DNA of 64,000 bases, taken from positions 1,489,001 to 1,553,000 of the forward strand of contig NZ_CP092109.1 in assembly GCF_025263685.1 (NCBI RefSeq), in the 5' to 3' direction. The DNA comes from Geoalkalibacter halelectricus. Its GTDB lineage: Bacteria; Desulfobacterota; Desulfuromonadia; Desulfuromonadales; Geoalkalibacteraceae. A program made the position numbers and the translations under genes. Below are positions 34,243 through 44,288 of the stretch, in pieces. The notes under the pieces were generated by a model, which ran no database searches, was not told where the DNA came from, and saw only the letters and a program-made list of their open reading frames with translations. The number at the start of each line of letters is the position of its first letter. Within the stretch, counting starts at the first letter, position 1.

Positions 34243-35450
34243 ACGCAACCCATGCCCAAACCCACTGGGATTCGGCCCTTGTCTTGTTTCGCCAGCTTCA
34301 GGCATTGAAGGCCTTGGGCGCGGTGGACGCCGAGGTGCCGGCTCGCAACGAATACCTGCTGCGCATGCATCTGCATGTGCTGGCGCGCTGCGATTGGGAT
34401 GAACCGCAGGCGGACAAGCCGGAGCAGGTGTTCGTCAAGCTGGCGCGGCGCCTGAGTTCGCCCGTGACCGAGGTGCGCCGCGACGGGTATGCCTTGGCCT
34501 GCGCGATGTTGGTTGAGGGCGGTGATGCGGGCGAAGGGGCGTTTGCCGCTCTGGCAATGCTGGCTGATGACGAGAGCGCGGGGCTGATGGATCTCTATCG
34601 CAACCAGCCGGCTTTGCGGCCCCGGCTTTTTGATCTGTGGCGCGAACAGGGCTGGAAAGTGCCCCAGGCGCTGCTCAATCAGGCCGAATTGCAAGGGCGC
34701 GACGATGCCTTGCAGGAGGCGGCCCTGGCTTACGCCGCAACCCGTCCGGAGATCGGCGTCGAGCTGTTTCGCCCTTACTATGCCCCTCTGCACAGCGGGG
34801 CCGCGCCGCGTTGCTCCGGACGGTTGACGGCGCTCGCCCTATGGGGTGCACTGGTGCGCGGTGAGCGTGGGATTGAAGTGGCGTTGCGCCGTGCCGTGGA
34901 GCGCGAGACGGATGCCCAGACCCGCCTGGAGTTGCTGCGTCTGGCGGCCCTTGCGGGCGATGCGGAGATGCTGCCGGTCTTGCACCGGCTTTTGGATGAG
35001 CGTCCCGAGCAGGGGGCGCGCTTGCTGGCTCTGCATGGCAGCGCGTCGGCCGTCGAGATTCTGATCGAGGCGCTCTCGCGGGCCGCGACCATGGACGCCG
35101 CCGCGCGTGCCTGGCCGTGGATCAGCGGACAAGCCCTGCCGAGCAAGCCGCGCCTGCGGGCGGTGGGGCGGGAGGACGGCCAGGGGGCCATGCCGGATGT
35201 TGAGGCCGCGCGTGACTGGTGGGCGCAGCAGCGCTCGGTATTGCCGCCAACGGGGCGCATGCTCCAGGGCGCGCCCCTGAGCTTGGCGCGCCTGCATGCC
35301 CTGGCCTTGACCCAGGCCGGAGAGGCGGGTCGCGATCTTCTCGATCTGCTGGCTCTTCATCTCGGGCGCCCCCTGGGATTCTCCCCTCGCGCCGAGCAGG
35401 CGCGGCGCCGTGCTTACCTCGAAAATATTTCCATGACCGACAAGGCTTGA
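34239..35450 (+). CDS. TIGR02270-family HEAT-repeat-like T6SS accessory protein
   Basis: This 403-residue, all-helical protein has Ala/Leu-rich tandem helices of HEAT type (for example LARRLSSPVTEVRRDGYALACAMLV, then EIGVELFRPYYAPLH and LLRLAALAGDAEMLPVLHRLLDERP). It ends in GRPLGFSPRAEQARRRAYLENIS, near the conserved tail of the TIGR02270 family usually found next to DUF2169 and DUF4150 genes in T6SS loci. Its role is unknown; a scaffold or effector-loading function is a guess. The ATG at 34239 overlaps the upstream stop by four bases (ATGA). Confidence 0.75.
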   Translation: MNATHAQTHWDSALVLFRQLQALKALGAVDAEVPARNEYLLRMHLHVLARCDWDEPQADKPEQVFVKLARRLSSPVTEVRRDGYALACAMLVEGGDAGEGAFAALAMLADDESAGLMDLYRNQPALRPRLFDLWREQGWKVPQALLNQAELQGRDDALQEAALAYAATRPEIGVELFRPYYAPLHSGAAPRCSGRLTALALWGALVRGERGIEVALRRAVERETDAQTRLELLRLAALAGDAEMLPVLHRLLDERPEQGARLLALHGSASAVEILIEALSRAATMDAAARAWPWISGQALPSKPRLRAVGREDGQGAMPDVEAARDWWAQQRSVLPPTGRMLQGAPLSLARLHALALTQAGEAGRDLLDLLALHLGRPLGFSPRAEQARRRAYLENISMTDKA

Positions 35451-35457
35451 ACCTCTC

Positions 35458-36519
35458 ATGTACCAACTCGACAACCACAGCGCCTGGTCCGCAGCGCTCT
35501 ACCCCGGCTGGAGCCGCGCCGGCGAGCGCCAGTTCACTCTGGTCATCAAGGCGGGATTTTCCTTCGACAGCCACGGGCGTCTGACACCCCTGCCGCAACC
35601 CGCCATCGAGGAAACCGATCACTATCGCGGCGAGCCGGGGACATCGAGTTTGGCCGCGGCCTGTGAAACCGTGCCTTTCAAACAGGGCGCCGAGTTGCTG
35701 CTCCTTGGAACCGCGCAGGCGCCGGGCGGCGGGCGTACGGTCGGCGAAGTCGAAATCAGTTTGCAGCGCGAGGGCGGCCAGTCCTGGAGCAAGGTTCTGC
35801 GCGTTTTTGGTCGCCGTCGTTGGAAGGCAAAGCTGCTCATGGCCGTGCCCGGCGATCCTGAACCCCTCGACGCGGTGCCGCTGATCTACGAAAACGCCTA
35901 CGGCGGGTGCGATCCCGCCGATCCCGAGAAGATCTTTCCCGCCAATCCCGTGGGGCGCGGCTACAGCGACAAAGGCCAGCGCCTCAAGGGGTTGGAGCTG
36001 CCGCAAATCGAAATCGGTCCGCGATTCATCACCGGCCCCACGACGCGCCCCGTCCCGGCCGGGTTCGGGCCGCTTTCGCCGCTGTGGGAGCCGCGTCTCG
36101 GTGCTTTTACCCTTCTCGATGAAGCCGCGGCGCAGCGCGGCGGCTGTCCCTGGGGCAAGGAGGTGGCGGCCGATCTGTTCAACGCCGCTCCCCCGGATCA
36201 GCGCTTTGCGCAGCCTTTTGTGGGGGGTGAACGCATCCTGCTGCGGGGTCTGGTGGCCGACGCGCCCCAGGGTGTTCCGCTGCATGTGCCGCCGTTGCTC
36301 CCCGATGTTGGGGTGAACCGGGCCGGAACCTGGGAGAGGCTTGAAGTTAGCTGCGACACGTTGGTCATCGACGCCGATCGGCAGGAGCTTTGTCTGGTGT
36401 TTCGTGCCGCGCTGCCCTGGGATGTGAAAAAGCCCCAAAACGGCTGGGTGATCGTCCGTGATCCTCAGGCACCCTGCGCGGAGCCGACTTCGGCGAAGGA
36501 GGGTGAGGTATGCCCATGA
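35458..36519 (+). CDS. DUF2169 domain T6SS cargo-module protein
   Basis: This 353-residue DUF2169 protein shows the family layout: an N-terminal WSRAGERQFTLVIKAGFSFD, a central DAVPLIYENAYGG followed by NPVGRGY, and the C-terminal PLWEPRLGAFTLLDEAAAQRGGCPWGKEVAADLFNAAPPDQR. DUF2169 proteins act as chaperones/adaptors loading effectors with PAAR-like tips in several T6SS. Here it lies 7 kb from the DUF4150 gene in the same operon direction. The start follows the upstream stop by seven bases and the end overlaps the next gene by ten bases. Confidence 0.85.
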   Translation: MYQLDNHSAWSAALYPGWSRAGERQFTLVIKAGFSFDSHGRLTPLPQPAIEETDHYRGEPGTSSLAAACETVPFKQGAELLLLGTAQAPGGGRTVGEVEISLQREGGQSWSKVLRVFGRRRWKAKLLMAVPGDPEPLDAVPLIYENAYGGCDPADPEKIFPANPVGRGYSDKGQRLKGLELPQIEIGPRFITGPTTRPVPAGFGPLSPLWEPRLGAFTLLDEAAAQRGGCPWGKEVAADLFNAAPPDQRFAQPFVGGERILLRGLVADAPQGVPLHVPPLLPDVGVNRAGTWERLEVSCDTLVIDADRQELCLVFRAALPWDVKKPQNGWVIVRDPQAPCAEPTSAKEGEVCP

Positions 36520-37610
36520 AAGCCGCCACTCGCGCACAGCCTGCGAATAAAGTCTCCGCGGAGGCACCTCTGACTATCGGTGGCCTGGGCGTGTGCTGCC
36601 TGGCCGGCAATACGCCCTTTGCCCTTTTGGGCGCGGTCGCCACGCATATTTCGGGGGCCGCGGCCGATGAGCGCTTTTCCTTGCCCATTCCAGGCACCGA
36701 GGAGGAAGCCGCCATCCTGACCGCGCCCGTGGCGGGATTGGAAGATTTCGAAGATCCGCATCTGCGCATGGGAACCCTGGCCCAAACGGCCCTGGCGCAG
36801 GCTTTAGCGACCCTTCCCGAGGACTTTGCCTGGGACGAGTTACTGATTCTGACTCTGGTACCCGAGGAACAGGCGTCGCGAGGTTTTCATCCCCAGGCTC
36901 TTGAGCAACTGAAGCAGGATCTGGTCGCGCTGGGTGATGATTTGGGTCGGGCGGAGTTTCGCTTTGTGTCCCCCGCCGAGGGAGCGGTAGCCCATTTGCA
37001 GGCGGCCTGCGCCGAATTACGGGAGGGAAAATGGCGGGCGCTGCTGTTCGGCGGCGTGGATTCCCTGGTTGATCTGGTGAGTTGTTCCCTGTTGGCGCGC
37101 CAGGGGCATCTCGCCACCACCGCGAGCAGCGACGGTCTGATGCCCGGCGAAGGGGCGGCCTACCTGCTGATTCAGCAGGACGCGGCGGCGGCCTCCCTGG
37201 CGCAGCTGGTCGGGATGGGCAGCGCCGCCGAGCCCCATGCCGGTGACGCCGCCGACAAACCCATGACCGGCCTTGCCGCCGCCGTCGAATCCGCCTTGGC
37301 GGCCCAAAGTCTCGCCCCGCCGGCTATGGAATGCGTGGTTGCGCCTCACGACGGTAGCCTGAGTGGTGCGCTGGAATGGCACCAGACGGTGGAGCGGCTG
37401 TTTCCGCGCCGCGAGGCGGCGCCGCGCGCTTTCGAAGAGCTTTTGCCTTGCCGCAGCCTGGGTGAAGTGGGTGCCACCGCCTTGCCCCTTTCCCTGGCTT
37501 TGGGCTGCGCCCGCTTTGAGTTCGCGCACCCCAGGGTCGGATACGTCATGGTCTGCGAAACCGGTGACCGGCCCCGGCGCGGCGCCGTATTGCTTAGTCT
37601 CCACGGATGA
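36510..37610 (+). CDS. Ketosynthase-fold protein without catalytic residues (T6SS-linked)
   Basis: This 366-residue protein resembles the thiolase/beta-ketoacyl synthase fold: GGVDSLVDLVSCSLLARQGHLA near 182-203, then SSDGLMPGEGAAYLLIQQ near 208-225, and a late SLGEVGATALPLSLALG. In true ketosynthases the active cysteine lies in an (A)CAS turn and the last block carries NxGHxxxASG histidines. Here no cysteine occupies the nucleophile turn (VSPAEGAVAHLQ in that position) and the H block reads GEVGAT, so it is probably catalytically dead. Such proteins accompany TIGR02270 and DUF2169 genes in T6SS loci; a structural or loading role is inferred. Confidence 0.7.
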   Translation: MPMKAATRAQPANKVSAEAPLTIGGLGVCCLAGNTPFALLGAVATHISGAAADERFSLPIPGTEEEAAILTAPVAGLEDFEDPHLRMGTLAQTALAQALATLPEDFAWDELLILTLVPEEQASRGFHPQALEQLKQDLVALGDDLGRAEFRFVSPAEGAVAHLQAACAELREGKWRALLFGGVDSLVDLVSCSLLARQGHLATTASSDGLMPGEGAAYLLIQQDAAAASLAQLVGMGSAAEPHAGDAADKPMTGLAAAVESALAAQSLAPPAMECVVAPHDGSLSGALEWHQTVERLFPRREAAPRAFEELLPCRSLGEVGATALPLSLALGCARFEFAHPRVGYVMVCETGDRPRRGAVLLSLHG

Positions 37611-37617
37611 TCCGTGA

Positions 37618-37641
37618 GAAAAAGTAGCCTGTCCCCTTTTT
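37618..37641 (-). repeat. REP-type repeat, third copy at SRAP pseudogene junction
   Basis: A 24-base repeat identical to 33297-33320 (core GTAGCCTGTCCCCTTTTT), eight bases after the ketosynthase-like gene stop. The broken SRAP reading frame starts right at its right-hand edge. Confidence 0.88.
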
Positions 37642-37995
37642 GCCGAAGGGAAGGGCAAACAGCCCTATTTCATCCGCCGCAAGGATCAGGTGCCTCTGGC
37701 CCTGGCCGGGCTCTGGGAGAGCTGGAAGGGGCCGGAAGAAACCATCGAATCCTGCACCATCCTCACCACCGAGGCCAATTCCCTGGTCGCCAAACTTCAC
37801 GACCGCATGCCAGTAATCCTCTCGTCGTCCGAGTACGACACCTGGCTCGACCGCGAGGTGGATGATCCGGGCAAGCTTCAGTCCCTCTTTCACCCGTTTC
37901 CGTCCGATCTGTTGGAGATGCAGCCGGTGTCAACCGTGGTGAACAGTCCCCGCCATGAGGGTGAGGATTGTATCAGGCCGGAAGGGGCTTCTTGA
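37642..37995 (+). pseudogene. 5'-truncated SRAP (YedK/HMCES) gene
   Basis: The frame reads EGKGKQPYFIRRKDQVPLAL followed by AGLWESWKGPEETIESCTIL and later KLHDRMPVILSSSEYDTWLD, PFPSDLLEMQPVSTVVN and EGEDCIRP. This is the C-terminal half of an SOS response-associated peptidase, which crosslinks to abasic sites through an N-terminal Cys2. The catalytic cysteine half is absent and the fragment starts exactly at a REP-type repeat, so the gene is broken. The histidine of HDRMPV is retained. An internal ATG at 37690 could give a 101-residue fragment but it would lack the active site. Confidence 0.85.
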
Positions 37996-38555
37996 TCTCG
38001 GTAGCCCTCTCAGTAAAAACGTAGGGGGTTTTAAGGTTTTTCCTGACGCAAAAATCAGGTTTTCCCTGATAGTGAAATGAAAAAAAATATGTTAGTTTTA
38101 ATTTTTTGGTTTTTTGATTTTCATTCTAAAGAACAGAAAGGGTAAATTTCTGTGAAAATTTATAGGGTGTTTTGTCAAAGTATTAACATCCTTCATCCGC
38201 TATTGATTTTCCCACGACATGCAGTTATAGAGGCACAAAGAAATGAATTCTTCTGAGGACTACCCTTTTTACCATTTAAAAGCTCGTCAGTGCTATTTTT
38301 CATTCGCCGTTGTATAGACTAGGTAGAATTCTTATATTTTTGGAAGATAGATTATAATGCCTTTTTCCGTATGTATAATTGGCTGCTATTTTTAAATCCG
38401 TGGTTAAGTGCCGGACAATTTGTTTTTTTTCTGGAACCTGAATCAGTGAGGTGTCAGTTCGCACCTCTGGTTTTTGCCTCGCGGGACCTTTTTCGCGAGT
38501 CGTTTTGAGTGTCACCCCCGTCCGTCCGGGCTGTTTTGTCGGGCAGACGGAGTTG
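37996..38555. other. AT-rich non-coding stretch between SRAP remnant and IS element
   Basis: About 560 bases, markedly AT-richer than the rest of the window with many T and A runs. I see no credible gene: the longest frame (minus strand, 38300-38566) has no recognisable features and no ribosome site. The stretch is likely degraded or acquired DNA. Confidence 0.5.
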
Positions 38556-40100
38556 TTCTTTGACAATTCAGCTGATTTTTACAGGATATTGCCTTTCTGT
38601 GCCTGTTTCAGGGCGAGCGATGGCGCCCCCATCCTGATGGTGGGGTTGTTCAGTGCCCTGGTTGTCGTGATCCCGGTCAGCCATAGGCGAACCGTCGGTA
38701 GGTTCTGCTAAACGCCTCATACTGATCATGAGCATGCCGACTGAAGCGCAACGTCAGGGTGTGCGCGTGGCGGATGAAACGCCCGGCGAAGTAGACCAGA
38801 TCCTGAATCACCGTCTTGAGCCGGCGGCGCTGCTTGGCCCGCCGACGCTGCTTGCCGCTCATCAGGCCGACCTGGCCCACGGCCCGCAGAATGTTGTAGG
38901 CCAGCCCGGCACAGTGCATGACCAGAGTGTTGGTGGCGAACTTGCCTGACGGCAGTCGCTCAAGGTCCATATCGCTCTTGAGTTCGGAATGGTACTGCTC
39001 GCACAGCGCATGTCCCTTGTAGAGTTCGATCACCTTGTCCTTGGCGACCGACAGGCTGGTCCACCAGCCTTCGATTTCAATGTCCGGGACCAGCAGCGCG
39101 GTGCCGTCTTTTTCGAAATAGCGCTCCGTGGCCCGCAGCACACGGCGAAGCTTGAGGGTCTGGTCTTTGCCCTGCTCGTCCTGGTAGGTGCGTTCGATGG
39201 TTTGCGTCATGATGGCGGTACGGCCTTTTTTGTCCTGCTCGATCATTTTGCCGTGGGCAAAGACCTCGCTGGCTCTGGCCGGCACGTCGGTCCCCCGGGG
39301 ATTCCATTTGACGATGAAGTCGACGTTCTCTTCCTTGAGGGCCACCAGAGTCGCAATGGCATCGTGGGCGCTGTCCAGCCGCACCAGCAGGGGAGCCTCG
39401 GTCAACTGCCGGCTCTTATAGATCGCCCGCAGCAAAAAGGGGACAAACCCCTCCTGGGCATGCTGGGAACCGGGACGATGCTCGATTTCCAGACACCAGC
39501 CCTCCAGCCCCAACCAGGCAGCAATCGGGGCGAAGCCGTGGAACTTGCGATAGGTCCAGGAGGCCCCCTCTTTCTTGGTGTTGGAGTTGTCCTGGGTGAA
39601 GACGTCCAAGTCCAGCGGCATGTGCCCGGTTTCGAGGGTTGAAAGCGCCGCCTTGGCTTTTTTGAGAAACTCCAGCGTGCAGAAGTCGACAATGCGCATG
39701 GTCGCCTCGGCCACGGCATCCATTCGCTGACGCAAGGTCTCCGGTGACGGGACCTTATTGACACCCAAGGCCGCAGCGAAGAATTCATCATCCTCGAAAA
39801 AAGGCCGGATCGCCTCGAAGTCGCTCTTTCCCTGGCAGAGCAGCCCGAGATAACAACGCAGCACATCGGCCGTGGCAACACCCTTGCAGGGCGCCGCCTT
39901 GGCGACCCGCGAGTTCAACGACGTGAACCTGTTGATCGCCAGGCCGACTAGGGCCACTCCGGACTGGGAGGTGTAGAATTCGCTGTCGGACTGCTCGATG
40001 TTGAACCGCGAAAACGTCACAAAAAAATCTCCATGGGTGAAATTCAAAGCGGCTCTACAATAGCAGAAAAGAGGAACAAAATCAGCTGATTGTCAAAGAG
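38556..40100 (-). mobile_element. IS1380-family insertion sequence
   Basis: About 1.55 kb containing one transposase gene. Terminal inverted repeats are visible: CTTTGACAATTCAGCTGATT near 38558-38577 on the left and, inverted, AATCAGCTGATTGTCAAAG near 40080-40098 on the right, differing by one inserted T. The exact outer ends and the target duplication cannot be fixed by eye. The TIR contains a TTGACA that could serve as a -35 box. The element separates the T6SS cargo end from the type I restriction operon. Confidence 0.8.
38677..40047 (-). CDS. IS1380-family transposase (DDE)
   Basis: This 456-residue transposase shows the IS1380 layout: an N-terminal DNA-binding region (FTSLNSRVAKAAPCKGVATADVLRCYLGLLCQGKSDFEAI), first catalytic Asp around DLDVFTQDNS (147 or 151), second Asp in VRLDSAHDA, and the Glu in YHSELKSDMDLERLPSGKFATN. 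The C-terminus is rich in Arg/Lys (KQRRRAKQRRRLK). The gene is full length and apparently intact, with inverted repeats at both ends of the element. Confidence 0.93.
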   Translation of the reverse strand: MNFTHGDFFVTFSRFNIEQSDSEFYTSQSGVALVGLAINRFTSLNSRVAKAAPCKGVATADVLRCYLGLLCQGKSDFEAIRPFFEDDEFFAAALGVNKVPSPETLRQRMDAVAEATMRIVDFCTLEFLKKAKAALSTLETGHMPLDLDVFTQDNSNTKKEGASWTYRKFHGFAPIAAWLGLEGWCLEIEHRPGSQHAQEGFVPFLLRAIYKSRQLTEAPLLVRLDSAHDAIATLVALKEENVDFIVKWNPRGTDVPARASEVFAHGKMIEQDKKGRTAIMTQTIERTYQDEQGKDQTLKLRRVLRATERYFEKDGTALLVPDIEIEGWWTSLSVAKDKVIELYKGHALCEQYHSELKSDMDLERLPSGKFATNTLVMHCAGLAYNILRAVGQVGLMSGKQRRRAKQRRRLKTVIQDLVYFAGRFIRHAHTLTLRFSRHAHDQYEAFSRTYRRFAYG

Positions 40101-40404
40101 CGAACAGGAAATTACGAGTGCAAACTCACGGATTCAGGTGGAATGAAAATGTTGAAACACCAGGGATTAAGTAAAACAGCTAGGAAAACCAGTAAAGAAT
40201 CGGCACCGAGAAATTTTTAGTCTAATCGTAAATGACGTCAGTCAATAACTGAGACTTGGCCAGAAAGATCTTTCGGATGAAATGGGTGTTTTCTTTTCAG
40301 CTATTCAACCTCTGGGAAAACAGCAAGACGGTCCCTTTCAAACTGACGAGAAGGCAAATTGAAGCTTTTTGTGAGCGGGTGAAAGAATAGGGGAAGTTGG
40401 CCTT
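40101..40404. other. Intergenic region upstream of the hsd operon
   Basis: About 300 bases between the IS right end and hsdR contain no gene. It should hold the hsd promoter; I see no clean -10/-35 pair. The ribosome site AGGGGAAG lies about ten bases before the hsdR ATG. Confidence 0.4.
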
Positions 40405-42840
40405 ATGAATAAAAAACAACTTTCCGAACGCGATATCTGCACAAAGTACATAACGCCTACCCTGGAGAAGGCGGGCTGGGATGTCACGACCCAAGTCCGT
40501 GAAGAGTTTCCTCTTACTAAGGGCCGTATCATCGTGCGTGGCAAGCTGCATACCCGCGCCAAGCACAAACGCGCCGATTATGTCCTGTTTTACAAGCCGA
40601 ACATCCCCATTGCCATTATCGAGGTCAAGGACAACAACCATACTATTGGCGACGGCATGCAACAGGCGTTGGGCTACGCCGAAATGCTACAAGTGCCTTT
40701 TGTATTCAGCTCCAACGGCGATGGTTTTCTGTTCCACAACAAGATCGCCGCCGATTTGCCCGGTGACGGCATTGTCGAACGTGAACTTGCGCTCCACGAA
40801 TTCCCCGCAGCCCAAACGCTGTGGCAATGGTGGGCGCAGCACCGTGGCCTGAACGATCAGCAGAATGCACTGGTAACGCAGGATTATTTCAGCGACGGCA
40901 GCGATAAAGGTCCGCGTTATTACCAACTGCTGGCGATCAACAAAACCATCGAGGCGATAGCCAGGGGCCATAATCGCATTTTGCTGGTAATGGCCACCGG
41001 CACAGGCAAGACCTTTACCGCCTTCCAGATCATCTGGCGGCTGTGGAAGTCCAAGGCGAAAAAACGCATCCTGTTTCTTGCTGACCGCAACATCCTGGTC
41101 GACCAGACCATGACCAATGACTTCAAGCCGTTCGGTTCGGCCATGACCAAGATCCAGAAGCGGCAGGCCAACAAGTCCTACGAGATTTACCTTTCCCTCT
41201 ATCAGGCCGTGACAGGCAACGAGGAAGAGAAAAACATCTACCGGCAGTTCAGCCCCGACTTTTTCGACCTCATCATCATTGATGAATGCCATCGGGGCAG
41301 CGCGGCCGCCGATTCGGCCTGGCGTGAAATCCTCGAATACTTCACCTCCGCCACCCAGATCGGCCTGACCGCCACGCCCAAGGAGACCAAGGAAGTCTCC
41401 AACATTGACTACTTTGGCGACCCCATCTATACCTACAGCCTCCGGCAGGGAATTGACGACGGTTTCCTTGCCCCCTACAAGGTCGTGCGCATCGATCTCG
41501 ACCGGGATTTAACGGGTTGGCGGCCCGACAAGGGCATGATCGACAAGTACGGCAACGAGATCGAAGACCGTATCTATAACCAGAAGGATTTCGACAAGTC
41601 GCTGGTTCTTGAACAGCGCACCCGGTTGGTGGCCAAAAAGATCACCGAGTTCCTGAGGCAGACCAACCGTTTCGACAAGGCCATCGTCTTCTGTGAAAAC
41701 ATCGACCATGCCGAACGCATGCGCCAGGCTCTGGTCAACGAAAACGCCGACCTGGTGGCGCAGAACAGCAAATACGTCATGCGCATCACCGGCGACAACG
41801 AGGAAGGCAAGGCCGAACTGGACAACTTCATCTTTCCGGAGAGTAAATACCCGGTCATCGCCACCACCTCCAAGCTGATGACCACCGGTGTGGATGCTCA
41901 GACCTGCAAGCTCATCGTGCTCGACCAGCGCATTCAGTCCATGACCGAGTTCAAGCAGATCATCGGGCGCGGCACCCGCATCAACGAAGATTACGGCAAG
42001 TACTACTTCACCATCATCGACTTCAAGAAGGCCACCGAGCTGTTTGCCGATCCTGATTTCGACGGTGACCCGGTACAGATTTACGAACCCAGCGGTGATC
42101 AATCACCGGTGCCGCCGGATGTACCCTTTGAGGCCGAAAGAGGTGGTGGCGTCACCTACCCGGAACCCGGAGAGGACCAGGTTTGGAGCGGCGTCGCCGA
42201 ACCCGGCCCAGGAGAGGAACGCGGCATTCGCCGTTACGTCGTGGCCAATGTCGAGGTCAAGGTCGCCGCCGAACGTGTCCAGTATTTCGACGCCAACGGC
42301 AAACTGATCACGGAATCCCTCAAGGACTACACCCGCAAGGCACTGGCCAGGGAATACGCCACCCTCGACGATTTCCTCCGCCGTTGGAGCAGCACTGAGA
42401 AAAAGCAGGCCATCATCGACGAATTGTCAGAGCAGGGCGTGTTCTTCGATGCCCTTGCCGATGAGATCGGACGGCAATCCGGCAAAGCCTTCGACCCCTT
42501 CGATCTGGTCTGTCATGTCGCCTGGGATATGCCGCCTCTCACCCGCAAGGAGCGGGCGGAACAGGTGAAAAAGCGCAACTACTTCACCCGCTACGGGGAG
42601 CAGGCCCGTCGGGTGCTGGAAGCCCTGCTCGACAAGTACGCCGATGAAGGCGTGGCCCACATCGAAGAGACGCAGATTCTCACCATTGCCCCCTTTACCG
42701 AATTCGGCACCCCGCTGGAAATCATCCGCGCCTTTGGCGGGCTGGATCAGTATCAGCAGGCTGTCAACGAGCTGGAACAGGCCCTCTATAGCACTGACAA
42801 AAAAACTGGAGATAAACCGCTATGTCACTCACCACCCTGA
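40405..42840 (+). CDS. hsdR: Type I restriction enzyme R subunit
   Basis: This 811-residue HsdR translocates and cuts unmodified DNA as part of a type I complex. The N-terminal nuclease domain has the PD-(D/E)xK residues Asp58 and Glu73-x-Lys75 (IIEVK). The SF2 helicase core has Walker A MATGTGKT (196-203), DECH (293-296), a TAT motif III (GLTATPKE) and motif [10 protein letters not shown]. The C-terminal ~180 residues resemble the EcoEI R C-terminal domain, which binds the methylase core. The gene overlaps hsdM by 19 bases. All catalytic motifs look intact. Confidence 0.96.
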   Translation: MNKKQLSERDICTKYITPTLEKAGWDVTTQVREEFPLTKGRIIVRGKLHTRAKHKRADYVLFYKPNIPIAIIEVKDNNHTIGDGMQQALGYAEMLQVPFVFSSNGDGFLFHNKIAADLPGDGIVERELALHEFPAAQTLWQWWAQHRGLNDQQNALVTQDYFSDGSDKGPRYYQLLAINKTIEAIARGHNRILLVMATGTGKTFTAFQIIWRLWKSKAKKRILFLADRNILVDQTMTNDFKPFGSAMTKIQKRQANKSYEIYLSLYQAVTGNEEEKNIYRQFSPDFFDLIIIDECHRGSAAADSAWREILEYFTSATQIGLTATPKETKEVSNIDYFGDPIYTYSLRQGIDDGFLAPYKVVRIDLDRDLTGWRPDKGMIDKYGNEIEDRIYNQKDFDKSLVLEQRTRLVAKKITEFLRQTNRFDKAIVFCENIDHAERMRQALVNENADLVAQNSKYVMRITGDNEEGKAELDNFIFPESKYPVIATTSKLMTTGVDAQTCKLIVLDQRIQSMTEFKQIIGRGTRINEDYGKYYFTIIDFKKATELFADPDFDGDPVQIYEPSGDQSPVPPDVPFEAERGGGVTYPEPGEDQVWSGVAEPGPGEERGIRRYVVANVEVKVAAERVQYFDANGKLITESLKDYTRKALAREYATLDDFLRRWSSTEKKQAIIDELSEQGVFFDALADEIGRQSGKAFDPFDLVCHVAWDMPPLTRKERAEQVKKRNYFTRYGEQARRVLEALLDKYADEGVAHIEETQILTIAPFTEFGTPLEIIRAFGGLDQYQQAVNELEQALYSTDKKTGDKPLCHSPP

Positions 42841-44288
42841 TCAAAACCATTCAGGACATCATGCGCAAGGATGTCGGCGTCGATGGCGACGCGCAGCGCA
42901 TCAGCCAGATGGTCTGGCTGATTTTCCTGAAAATTTTCGACGATAAGGAACTAGAATGGCAGCTCACCGTGCCCGGTTACAAGTCGCCGCTGCCCAGCCG
43001 TTTCCGCTGGTCCAGCTGGGCCAAGAACCCCGAGGGGATGACCGGCGAGGAGCTGATCGACTTCGTCAATAATGACCTTTTTCCGGCGCTCAAGAAACTG
43101 GCCACGGCCGCCGGTGTGTCGCCCCGTGGCAAGGTGGTCGGTTCGGTCTTCGAGGATGCCTACAACTACATGAAGTCCGGCACCCTGCTGCGCCAGGTGA
43201 TCAACACCATCGAAGAGGATGTCGACTTCAACAAATCCGGCCACCGTCACCTGTTCAACGACATCTACGAAAAGATCCTTGCGGATCTTCAATCCGCCGG
43301 GAATGCTGGCGAATACTACACCCCCCGCGCCGTCACCCAGTTCATGGTCGACATGCTCGACCCGCAGCTCGGGCAATCCATTCTTGACCCGGCCTGCGGC
43401 ACCGGCGGCTTTCTGACCTGCGCCATCGAGCATCTGAACAAGCAGGTCAAAACCGCCGACGACCGCAAGCGCCTGCAGGAGTCTATTCACGGCGTGGAGA
43501 AGAAACCCCTGCCGCACATGCTGGCCATGACCAACATGATGCTACACGGCATCGACGTACCTACCAACGTCCGCCACGACAACACCCTGAGTCGCCCGCT
43601 GAAGGATTACGGCCCCCGCGACCGAGTGGACATGATCATCACCAATCCGCCCTTCGGTGGTATGGAAGAGGACGGCATCGAGAACAACTTCCCGCGCAAG
43701 TACCAGACCCGCGAAACCGCCGATCTCTTCATGGCGCTGATCATGCATCTGCTCAAACACGACACCGGCAAGGCGGCCGTGGTGCTGCCCGACGGTTTTC
43801 TGTTTGGCGAGGGCACCAAGACCAACCTCAAGCGCGAACTGCTGGAGGAGTTCAACCTGCACACTATCGTGCGTCTGCCCAAAGGGGTGTTCAGCCCCTA
43901 CACCAGCATCGCCACCAACATCCTCTTTTTCGAGAAGGGCGGGCCGACCAAGGAGGTCTGGTTCTTCGCGCATCCGTATCCCGAGGGCTACAAGTCCTAC
44001 TCCCGCTCCAAACCCCTGACCATCGCCGAGTTCGATCTCGAAAAGGCCTGGTGGGGCGGAGCAGAACGGAAGGGGCGCAAAACCACCGAGCAGGCCTGGA
44101 AGGTCTCCGCTAAGGAGCTGGCCGAGCGCAACTACAACCTGGACTGCAAAAACCCGCATGAGGTGGAGGTCAATCACCGCGATCCGGAAGAGCTGATGGC
44201 CGAATACCAGCAGATCGTCCACCAGCTCGAAGTGGCACAGGCCGCCTTGAAAGCCGAGTTGATGGCCTGTCTGGGGGGGAAGGCATGA
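42822..44288 (+). CDS. hsdM: Type I DNA adenine methyltransferase M subunit
   Basis: This 488-residue HsdM has an N-terminal helical domain ([32 protein letters not shown]) and an N6-adenine methylase core with the AdoMet site [10 protein letters not shown] (189-198) and catalytic NPPF (275-278). The C-terminal part would contact HsdS. It starts inside hsdR and its stop overlaps the next gene by four bases. It looks functional on sequence. Confidence 0.97.
   Translation: MSLTTLIKTIQDIMRKDVGVDGDAQRISQMVWLIFLKIFDDKELEWQLTVPGYKSPLPSRFRWSSWAKNPEGMTGEELIDFVNNDLFPALKKLATAAGVSPRGKVVGSVFEDAYNYMKSGTLLRQVINTIEEDVDFNKSGHRHLFNDIYEKILADLQSAGNAGEYYTPRAVTQFMVDMLDPQLGQSILDPACGTGGFLTCAIEHLNKQVKTADDRKRLQESIHGVEKKPLPHMLAMTNMMLHGIDVPTNVRHDNTLSRPLKDYGPRDRVDMIITNPPFGGMEEDGIENNFPRKYQTRETADLFMALIMHLLKHDTGKAAVVLPDGFLFGEGTKTNLKRELLEEFNLHTIVRLPKGVFSPYTSIATNILFFEKGGPTKEVWFFAHPYPEGYKSYSRSKPLTIAEFDLEKAWWGGAERKGRKTTEQAWKVSAKELAERNYNLDCKNPHEVEVNHRDPEELMAEYQQIVHQLEVAQAALKAELMACLGGKA

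Noticed and set aside
38300-38566. 88-codon minus-strand frame in the AT-rich gap before the IS element
   Set aside because: No ribosome site, no family resemblance, and it sits in apparently decayed non-coding DNA.
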